Assembly (NCBI GenBank): GCA_943370025.1
Contig: CALRPI020000017.1
Location: forward strand, 1-64,000
Direction of reading: 5' to 3'
Source of the DNA: JAAUUE01 sp943370025
Lineage (GTDB): Bacteria; Cyanobacteriota; Cyanobacteriia; Cyanobacteriales; JAAUUE01
DNA length: 64,000 nucleotides
The position numbers and the translations under genes are program-made. The notes under the pieces were generated by a model, which was not told where the DNA came from, made no database searches, and saw only the letters and a program-made list of their open reading frames with translations. Position 1 is the first letter of the stretch, and each line of letters starts with the position of its first letter. This document shows positions 57,714 through 64,000 of the stretch, piece after piece.

Positions 57714-58172
57714 ATGGAAGCAATTATATTGACTGCCGCAACGATCACTAATCTGTTCTTTTCGGAAGCTGCGAAGGAAGGGGGGAAATCCTTGGGAGCC
57801 GGGGCTTCTAAAATGGTGAGCCAACTGATTATGGTGGTGCGGAATAAGTTCAAGGTGGCGGGAACTGAAGGATTGTTGACTCGAACTGAGAAGCAGCCCA
57901 CGGAGGCAAATATAGATAAGGTGAAGGAAGAATTGGTAATACAACTGCAAGAGGATGATGGGTTTGCGGCGGAGTTAAAAGATTTATTAGGGCAGTTAGA
58001 AGCGGCGGGGGTGGTGCGTCAGGTGATGGCAAAGGGGATTGAGGTTTCGGGTAATTTGGAAGCTAAGGATATGACGCAAGAGGCAAGTCGTGGCGGTTCG
58101 GTGGAGCAGGAAATGTTGACGGACATAAAGGCGCAAAATATCATTTTAGGTAATCTGAATCAGAAAATATAG
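57714..58172 (+). CDS. Unknown small protein, first of a two-gene module
   Basis: A 152-residue protein from ATG 57714 (MEAIILTAATITNLFFSEAA); an ATG three codons up is equally possible. A hydrophobic N-terminal helix (about 1-17) is followed by KEGGKSLGAGASKMVSQLIM, a long acidic helical middle (ANIDKVKEELVIQLQEDDGF), and a tail ending DIKAQNIILGNLNQKI. The same tail motif appears near the N-terminus of the next protein. I cannot name the family, though the pattern recalls cyanobacterial conflict-system accessory domains. It lies 32 bp before the TPR gene. Confidence 0.7.
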   Translation: MEAIILTAATITNLFFSEAAKEGGKSLGAGASKMVSQLIMVVRNKFKVAGTEGLLTRTEKQPTEANIDKVKEELVIQLQEDDGFAAELKDLLGQLEAAGVVRQVMAKGIEVSGNLEAKDMTQEASRGGSVEQEMLTDIKAQNIILGNLNQKI

Positions 58173-58204
58173 TATTAGTTCGGTATTTATTCTGGGGTTC
58201 TATT

Positions 58205-59977
58205 ATGTTGCAAGATGACGATGATGCTCAAGTAAACCGGACTGATCCTACGTTTTCGCAGTCTGCCTTGAGCAAGGTTACGGCTCGGAATATACAGATT
58301 GGGCAGATCATGCAGACAATCGTGTATCTGGGGTTGCCGTTGCATAGTCGTCACCTTTGCTTTGGGCAATTGGTGGCAAACTTGGGATATCTCTCCTGTG
58401 TGATAGGGGGATTTATTCGTTTATGGCAGGAAGGCGCTGATCTGATTACGTACCTACTGTTGATCGTTGGTAGTGGTTTGCTGACGCTGACTTGTCTGTA
58501 CTATGTTGGGTTTTGGAAACCGGAAATAGAGGATAAAAATAGCCCTAGTTCTGATGAGGCGGAGAAAACCCAGCAAAAAAAACATAAAACTCGTCAACTA
58601 ACTCGCCGTTTAGCCCTAGTGGGGATCTTTGCTATTCCCCTGCTGACCGGGGGGGGATACTTTTTTTGGAAATCGCTGCCGCCGCCGGGGGTGCGGATTC
58701 TGGTGGCTAACTTTGCCAATTCTCAATATCCTGACTACCGGGACGATCGCCAAGTAACAGAAACTATTCTTCGGAACCTACGCAAAGCAACAGAATCCTA
58801 TGGGGAGGTGGAGGTGCAAGCACTAAGCGAGGCGATTACTGAACAACAAAGCAGTAAGGTAGCTCGCGCCAGAGGTGAAAGCAAAAAAGCAACCATTGTG
58901 ATTTGGGGTAACTATACAGCTAGTGCTACTGATGTCCAAATTAGTACTTATTTTGAACTCCTGAAATCACCAACTTTTTTCCCGGAACTTAGTCAAACCG
59001 ATAGGGGTGAAACCCAAACCGCAGCAATTGCTCAATTGGATAGATTTAAGCTGCAAACACAGCTCTCCAATAAGATGAGTTATTTAACTCTATTTACGCT
59101 GGGAATGGTGCAATATTCTCAAAAGGACTGGGATAAGGCGATTGAGCGTTTTAGAGATGCTTTGGATCAAGTGAAAACTACACCCATATCAGATTTAAGC
59201 CAAAGTAGTGTTTTCTTTTACCGTGGAACATCCTATCTATCCAAAAGTGATTATGAAAGAGCCATTGTAGATTATGACAAAGCTATTCAACTTAACCCTC
59301 AAAATGCATTTAATTACTCCAATCGCGGTTATGCTTACTATACAGAAGGAGAAAAAGATAGAGCCTTCGCTGATTTTGACAAAGCTATTCAACTTGGCCA
59401 TCAAGATGCCATGGCTTACTTCAATCGAGCTGCTGCCTACTCTGACAAAGGAGAAAAAGATAGAGCCATCGCTGATTATGACAAAGCTATTCAACTTGAC
59501 CCTAAACTTGCCAAGCCTTACTACAATCGCGGTGCTGCCTACTCTGACAAAGGAGAAAAAGATAGAGCCTTTGCTGATTTTGACAAAGCTATTCAAATTG
59601 ACCCTCAAGATGCCCTTGCTTACACTAATCGCGGTTATGCGTACTCTGCCAAAGGAGAAATAGATAGAGCCATCGCTGATTATGACAAAGCTATTCAACT
59701 TGACCCTAAACTTGCCATTGCTTACGTCGATCGCGGTAATGCCTATAAACACAAAGGAGATTATAATAAAGCCCTAGAGAATTTTGATCGAGCCATCAGT
59801 CTTGATCCTAAAAATGCCGCAGCTTACGGCAACCGGGGTCTTGTCTACAAAGACAAAGGAGAAAAAGCAGAAGCTTTGAAAAACTTTAAAAAGGCGTTTG
59901 AATTGTTTCTTAGTCAAGGAAATACAGAAGGAGCCTCGCAATCATCAGATGATATCAAGAAGCTAGAAGGAAACTAA
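58205..59977 (+). CDS. TPR membrane protein, second of the module
   Basis: A 590-residue protein. Residues 22-40 (LSKVTARNIQIGQIMQTIVY) share a motif with the preceding protein's tail. Two membrane segments lie at about 58-72 and 79-101, a third at about 137-156 (ALVGIFAIPLLTGGGYFFW). Then comes an alpha/beta domain (about 160-270: GVRILVANFANSQYPDYRDD, KKATIVIWGNYTAS) like those before TPRs in signalling proteins. Seven or more nearly identical 34-residue TPRs follow from about 300 (AYSDKGEKDRAIADYDKAIQ type), very alike at DNA level. Start ATG has a GGGGTTCTATT lead. Function unknown. Confidence 0.85.
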   Translation: MLQDDDDAQVNRTDPTFSQSALSKVTARNIQIGQIMQTIVYLGLPLHSRHLCFGQLVANLGYLSCVIGGFIRLWQEGADLITYLLLIVGSGLLTLTCLYYVGFWKPEIEDKNSPSSDEAEKTQQKKHKTRQLTRRLALVGIFAIPLLTGGGYFFWKSLPPPGVRILVANFANSQYPDYRDDRQVTETILRNLRKATESYGEVEVQALSEAITEQQSSKVARARGESKKATIVIWGNYTASATDVQISTYFELLKSPTFFPELSQTDRGETQTAAIAQLDRFKLQTQLSNKMSYLTLFTLGMVQYSQKDWDKAIERFRDALDQVKTTPISDLSQSSVFFYRGTSYLSKSDYERAIVDYDKAIQLNPQNAFNYSNRGYAYYTEGEKDRAFADFDKAIQLGHQDAMAYFNRAAAYSDKGEKDRAIADYDKAIQLDPKLAKPYYNRGAAYSDKGEKDRAFADFDKAIQIDPQDALAYTNRGYAYSAKGEIDRAIADYDKAIQLDPKLAIAYVDRGNAYKHKGDYNKALENFDRAISLDPKNAAAYGNRGLVYKDKGEKAEALKNFKKAFELFLSQGNTEGASQSSDDIKKLEGN

Positions 59978-60249
59978 GTAGAGTGTCTGTCTCCATTGAT
60001 GCCCGACCCCCGTTTCCCCAACTCCTGTTGAAACTCTGTCACTGTCAACCCAGCCCGAACCTTCCCACTGCTGATTTTGCCTCTTCCTCTGCCCATGCCA
60101 AAGCCCCGAATAAACGCTGGGTATTTGTTGTGATCGCAACAAGTGAAAACCTCAGTCAGATCATTACTATCTCCTAAGCTCATTAGTCCTTGGTGAGATT
60201 CCAGCAGATCATCTGTTAGGTCATCGGCAACATCCTCAGCGATCAACAC
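59974..60249 (-). other. Doubtful 91-codon open frame
   Basis: A reverse frame reading LIAEDVADDLTDDLLESHQG and FTCCDHNKYPAFIRGFGMGR. It starts with GTG-TTG and has no recognisable family. It overlaps the TPR stop by 4 nt. Codon use is not clearly wrong, so it may be a remnant of a lost gene, but I do not call it a gene. Confidence 0.25.
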
Positions 60250-60402
60250 TAAAAAGGCTAATTAATTTGAATACTCCTAAACGTAGCCGGGGTCATCTAT
60301 CTACTCTTCCCCTTTTTTGGGGGGCTAGGGGGGATCAACATTAAAGTAGAATCGAGGCGATCGATATCGTCTATCCTAGAAAAACTGACTAGTTTATTAA
60401 GT

Positions 60403-60470
60403 GGTGCTGCAAAGTAATGATGTGGGTAATGGTGTTTGAGGAGCTTCGCACCCCAAACACCATTACAATG
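60403..60470 (+). repeat. G-type hairpin unit
   Basis: Begins GCTGCAAAGTAATG and has a hairpin with arms GTAATGGTGTTTG and CAAACACCATTAC. It is related by its AAAGTAAT lead to the units at about 3325 and 22290. It lies 35 bp before the AmpG-like gene. Confidence 0.65.
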
Positions 60471-60504
60471 ATTACCGTTTATTGAATCAACCCAAAATCT
60501 CATC

Positions 60505-61788
60505 TTGAATACCCAATCCTATCTGCAAGTTTTCACCAGCCGGAAAATGTTCATGATCCTGCTACTGGGATTCTCCTCCGGCTTGCCCCTATTCCTGACT
60601 AGCACCACACTTCAGGCATGGATGACCAAAGAAGGAGTGAGCCTAGCCTCCATTGGTTTATTTAGCCTTGTGGCTCTGCCCTATTCCCTCAAATTCCTTT
60701 GGTCGCCCCTGCTCGATCGCTACGTTCCCCCCTTTATGGGCAGGCGCAGGGGCTGGCTGGTGATCACCCAGATTGCTTTGATTTTGGCGATTAGCTGTAT
60801 GTTTTTTCAGCAACCCAAACAGGCTTTGCAACTACTGGCGGTGAATGCGATCGCCATTGCTTTTTTCAGTGCTTCCCAAGATATTGCTTTTGATGCCTAC
60901 CGTACCGATGTCTTAGATGAGCCAGAAATGGGAGCAGGGGCGGCGATTACGGTCTTGGGCTATCGTTTGGCTTTGGTGATCACCGGTTCCCTTGCTCTCG
61001 TTCTAGCCGATCAACTACCGTGGAATGTCGTCTATCTATTCATGGCGGGATTAATGCTGGTCGGGTTAGTGAGTACTTTCTTTGCTCCAGAACCAACTAA
61101 ACCAATCCACGCCCCAGAAAGTCTAGTGGATGCAGTAGTTTTGCCCTTTAAGGATTTTTTCCAAAGTCATGGCATCTCCCTAGGAGTTTTGAGCCTATTA
61201 TTTATCACCTTATATAAGTTCGGGGATGCGGTGCTGAATAATATGTCCACTCCTTTTCTGTTGCAAACTGGATTTTCTCAAACAGACCTAGGTGTGATTC
61301 GAGGTGGTATGGGTATTATAGCTACCTTGGTGGGAACCCTCGTGGGTGGTTCCTTGATGACAAAATTGGGCATCTATAAATCCCTCTGGGTTTTTGGAGC
61401 TTTGCAGTGCTTGAGTAATGTGGGATATTTGGCGATGTCCCTAGCAGGAGGCTCTGCCAACGCCCTCACTGGGAAAAATTACGATCTTTTAGTTCTGAGT
61501 ATCAACATCGAAAACTTCTGTGGGGGCATGGGCACTGCTGCCTACGTTGCCTACCTGATGAGCTTATGTAATCCTAGTTTCACCGCTACCCAGTATGCCC
61601 TCCTCTCTAGTCTGATGGCGGTGAGTCGGGATATTTTGATCGCTCCCGCCGGGAAGGTTGCGGAAATGACTGGTTGGACTAATTTCATGATTCTGAGTAT
61701 TGTTGCCGCCATCCCCGGTTTGCTCATGCTGCCTCTAGTTGCCCCTTGGGGAAAAAATTCCGTAGCAATAGAAGAAGATGCCAACTAA
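60505..61788 (+). CDS. AmpG-like MFS muropeptide permease
   Basis: A 427-residue transporter with about twelve helices of the AmpG type. The start is TTG 60505 (MNTQSYLQVFTSRKMFMILL); the family N-terminus FTSRKMFMILLLGFSSGLPL supports it. Marks: LSLLFSLVALPYSLKFLW-like LFSLVALPYSLKFLWSPLLD, GRRRGWLVITQIAL and ASQDIAFDAYRTDVLDEPE. AmpG imports anhydro-muropeptides for wall recycling; in cyanobacteria this is inferred by homology only. Convergent with the CHAT gene, 12 bp between stops. Confidence 0.92.
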   Translation: MNTQSYLQVFTSRKMFMILLLGFSSGLPLFLTSTTLQAWMTKEGVSLASIGLFSLVALPYSLKFLWSPLLDRYVPPFMGRRRGWLVITQIALILAISCMFFQQPKQALQLLAVNAIAIAFFSASQDIAFDAYRTDVLDEPEMGAGAAITVLGYRLALVITGSLALVLADQLPWNVVYLFMAGLMLVGLVSTFFAPEPTKPIHAPESLVDAVVLPFKDFFQSHGISLGVLSLLFITLYKFGDAVLNNMSTPFLLQTGFSQTDLGVIRGGMGIIATLVGTLVGGSLMTKLGIYKSLWVFGALQCLSNVGYLAMSLAGGSANALTGKNYDLLVLSINIENFCGGMGTAAYVAYLMSLCNPSFTATQYALLSSLMAVSRDILIAPAGKVAEMTGWTNFMILSIVAAIPGLLMLPLVAPWGKNSVAIEEDAN

Positions 61789-61800
61789 TTGAGAGTAGAA

Positions 61801-64000
61801 TTATCGCCACTCACCTTGAAGAGTAAACGCAGCCCAATAGTAGGGAGCTACCCAACTTTTGCTGTGATACATCTCCAACTGGGCTGTTCGCAAAGCCTCG
61901 GCTGGTGGTTTATTTTGCTGCAATATTTTGGTATAAAAATTCCCCATCAAAGTTGCTGTTTCCTCATCTGCCACAGCCCAGAGACTAGTCACGACCCTTG
62001 GCGTACCCGCATACATAAAACCTCGCGTTAAACCAATCAAACCTTCCCCTTGCACCACTTCTCCTAAACCAGTTTCACAGGCACTTAGCACTACCATATC
62101 TGCATTGAAACTGAGATTAAAAATATCTCCAAGAAGTAAATAGCCATTCTTCCCGACTCCATTTTGATCCACAAGGGACATAATAATTCCCGATAGTTCT
62201 GGCTTCTCAGCATTAACAAAGCCGTGGGTTGCCCAATGAATAAATCGATATTGGGAAAGCTGATTGCTTAGGGCATTTTCTCGGTTGGCTTGGAAGTCAA
62301 ACAGAGCCAGTCTATTCTCGGTCGGCACTAGATTGAGAATAGTATCCGATTCCCGGCGCGTTCCGGGGAGGCGGCTCCAGTTGCCTCTGGTATTGCGGGC
62401 GGCGCGATCGAGATTTTGTGCCTCTAGGGGTAATTCTTCAGGTTCGATCGTGGTGGCGAGGAGCAGAGGTGGGGCTGGAATTGCCTGCGTTGGGGCGGGA
62501 GGTGTGCTGATTCTAGAGGGGCGCTGGCTTAGGCGCGGGTCATCGGCAGAAAAAACTGGATCAGCCAAAACCGCTAAGGTTTTCGGAGCAGGGGGGCGGT
62601 TTCGGGTTTCATTGCGAATAGTTTGCAGAGTGGAGACCGAAGGAAGATAGACAACTTCGTTATTAACTAATAGGGGTTGGTATTGTTCTTCTCTAGTATC
62701 CGGCAAAGCCCCAAAGGGAACGTATTGTAATGCCCCATCACCGATGACGACAATGCGCTTATTGCCAATTTTCTCTAAAACTGGTTGCAGGAGAATATTA
62801 CTGAGTTCGGCAGTATTGGTGAAAAAATTAGGTTGGGTGGCACGGGGATTGGTCAGTTGGGGGCGGACTTTTTTGTTGACCAAATCTTCGATGATCTTTT
62901 TAGGGGGCAGTTGATAGCTGGTCATCTCAGTTTTACTGACTAACCATAGATAGCTACGTTTTCTCCCTAAGGAATAGGTTAAAATCACGGTGTTGTCATC
63001 TAGAATTTGTTGTTGGATTTGTGCCAGATTTAGGGGCTGGGGATAGTTGAGGGCGGCGTATTTGGGGCTAGTGGCACGAATTTGGGATTGCAGATTTCGG
63101 TATTGGTTTTGCAGAGTGGTGCGTTGGGTTTCTAGATCGGCGATTTGATTTCTGGGGCTATTTCTAGTGTTGGCTAGTTCGATGCGGCGTTTGTCGATCG
63201 CTCCCAATTGCCTCTGAAGTTCCTGCTCCTGAGCTAGTAACTGAGGATCAACTCCGGTGCGAATATTGGCTTTGGATTCTGTGAGCAACTCCAACAATGT
63301 TCTCGCCTTAGAGCGCTCGGTGACATTGAAAGCATGAGCTGCATAGCTTTGATTTGGATTCTGTTGGGGGTTACTGAGCGTTGTCGAAGTATGCAATTGC
63401 ATCAACAGGTCAATTTCTATTTGGTAATATTCCTGCACCGTAGCAAAGTAGGAAGTCCGAAATTCTGGGTTAATTAGTTGCCCCCGGATTTCTTCAACTA
63501 TGGCGATCGCAGCCTGAATAGATTGGAGAGCTAGAGGGATATTGTTTAGGGTCTCTTGAGCTAGAGCTAAGTTGCTCAGAGTTCTGGCTTCGCTAGAGCG
63601 ATCGCCTACTTCCTGATAAATCACAAAGGCTTGTTGAAAATAAGTCAATGCCTGTTGGGGTTGATTAATATTTCTATATACACCCCCAATATTACTGAGG
63701 GTGGTGGCTTCTCCCAATCGATCGCCAACTTCTCTGGTAATCGGCAGAGCTTGCTGGAGATAGTCCAAAGCCTGCTCCGGTTGTCCTAGATTGTTATACA
63801 CATCGCCAATGTTATTCAGGGTGCCTGCTTCTCTGGGACGATTACCCACCTCCCGAAGAATTGGCAAAGATTGTTGAAAATAATCCAAGGCTGGTCGTGG
63901 CTGCCCGATACTGCTGTATAAGTTACCCAGATTATTGAGGGTAGTTGCTTCTAGAGAGCGATCGCCTACCTCTCTGCTAAGGGGTAAGGCTTGCTGATAG
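61801..64000 (-). CDS. CHAT-TPR protein, N-terminus outside the window
   Basis: The frame is open from 61801 to the window end, at least 733 codons. The N-terminal part is TPR repeats of the 40-residue kinesin-light-chain type (REVGDRSLEATTLNNLGNLY, REVGDRLGEATTLSNIGGVY). A coiled linker (about 1200 nt from the end) leads to the C-terminal CHAT (caspase-like) domain. Its catalytic His is in HWATHGF (codon 62224-62226) and its Cys in LSACETGLG (codon 62077-62079). Both residues are intact, so it should be an active protease. CHAT-TPR proteins are abundant in cyanobacteria; targets are mostly unknown. Confidence 0.92.
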   Translation of the reverse strand, partial: YQQALPLSREVGDRSLEATTLNNLGNLYSSIGQPRPALDYFQQSLPILREVGNRPREAGTLNNIGDVYNNLGQPEQALDYLQQALPITREVGDRLGEATTLSNIGGVYRNINQPQQALTYFQQAFVIYQEVGDRSSEARTLSNLALAQETLNNIPLALQSIQAAIAIVEEIRGQLINPEFRTSYFATVQEYYQIEIDLLMQLHTSTTLSNPQQNPNQSYAAHAFNVTERSKARTLLELLTESKANIRTGVDPQLLAQEQELQRQLGAIDKRRIELANTRNSPRNQIADLETQRTTLQNQYRNLQSQIRATSPKYAALNYPQPLNLAQIQQQILDDNTVILTYSLGRKRSYLWLVSKTEMTSYQLPPKKIIEDLVNKKVRPQLTNPRATQPNFFTNTAELSNILLQPVLEKIGNKRIVVIGDGALQYVPFGALPDTREEQYQPLLVNNEVVYLPSVSTLQTIRNETRNRPPAPKTLAVLADPVFSADDPRLSQRPSRISTPPAPTQAIPAPPLLLATTIEPEELPLEAQNLDRAARNTRGNWSRLPGTRRESDTILNLVPTENRLALFDFQANRENALSNQLSQYRFIHWATHGFVNAEKPELSGIIMSLVDQNGVGKNGYLLLGDIFNLSFNADMVVLSACETGLGEVVQGEGLIGLTRGFMYAGTPRVVTSLWAVADEETATLMGNFYTKILQQNKPPAEALRTAQLEMYHSKSWVAPYYWAAFTLQGEWR

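Noticed and set aside
59237..59752. 171-codon minus-strand frame and 129-codon plus frame over the TPR region
   Set aside because: Both are shadow frames produced by the 102-nt TPR repeats of the 58205-59977 gene.

Overview
The window is a 64 kb piece of a cyanobacterial chromosome, most likely from a filamentous, non-marine type. The evidence is the dense HIP1 palindrome (GCGATCGC), the phycobilisome core subunit ApcF, the carboxysome shell protein CcmP, Vipp1, the glpX-hemA gene order, and the xisH/xisI, CHAT-TPR and SPINDLY-like proteins typical of these bacteria. I see no rRNA operon, CRISPR array, prophage or intact IS transposase. Two tRNA genes are present: Pro(TGG) at 13414-13487 and Val(TAC) at 16135-16207.

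Layout. 1-8.7 kb: end of a TPR-like gene, a Uma2 gene, argB, a RodZ-like protein, a DICT-GAF histidine kinase, a decayed DNA-methyltransferase tail beside xisH-xisI, a quinone oxidoreductase and apcF. 9-18.5 kb: cupin, a methyltransferase-TPR-OGT fusion, coaE, tRNA-Pro, mazG with a membrane protein, tRNA-Val, a pentapeptide protein, ccmP and apt. 18.5-29.5 kb: a 329-bp element with perfect 21-bp ends, a peptide-type ABC permease, osmC, a second Uma2 gene, an LRAT-fold protein, ggt, glpX, hemA and vipp1. 29.6-34.3 kb: a broken RelE-type toxin module, a 1197-residue LRR-ROC-COR GTPase and a methyltransferase. 34.5-46.3 kb: EamA exporter, moaE, mraY, a site-2 protease, trpC, a FutC-like ATPase and an RDD-HEAT-pentapeptide membrane protein. 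46.3-50.2 kb: a stress/defence-like cluster with a Fic protein, a truncated UPF0175/DUF3368 pair, VapBC, a dual-specificity phosphatase and a PD-(D/E)XK-like protein. Two genes on the minus strand there share a 44-bp promoter-like box. 50.4-64 kb: sugar symporter, phosphoribosyltransferase, CobO-like protein, prolyl oligopeptidase, rsmI, a DUF433/DUF5615 pair, a two-gene TPR module, an AmpG-like transporter and a CHAT-TPR protein cut by the window end.

The most unusual content lies between genes. At least eight families of 75-190 bp non-autonomous palindromic elements can be told apart (called A to H here), often nested in one another. Filled and empty sites can be compared inside the window, which gives a TA duplication for family B and a TTA duplication for family D. 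In families A, D and E the ends are conserved while the central hairpin has changed in sequence and stayed self-complementary. One element supplies the last 17 codons of osmC.

Most housekeeping genes stand alone or in pairs; few real operons are visible. Functional groupings I would defend are carbon fixation (ccmP, glpX), tetrapyrrole and thylakoid (hemA, apcF, vipp1), wall and shape (mraY, RodZ-like, AmpG-like), and the toxin/conflict genes at 29.6-33.7, 46.3-50.2 and 56.7-60.0 kb.
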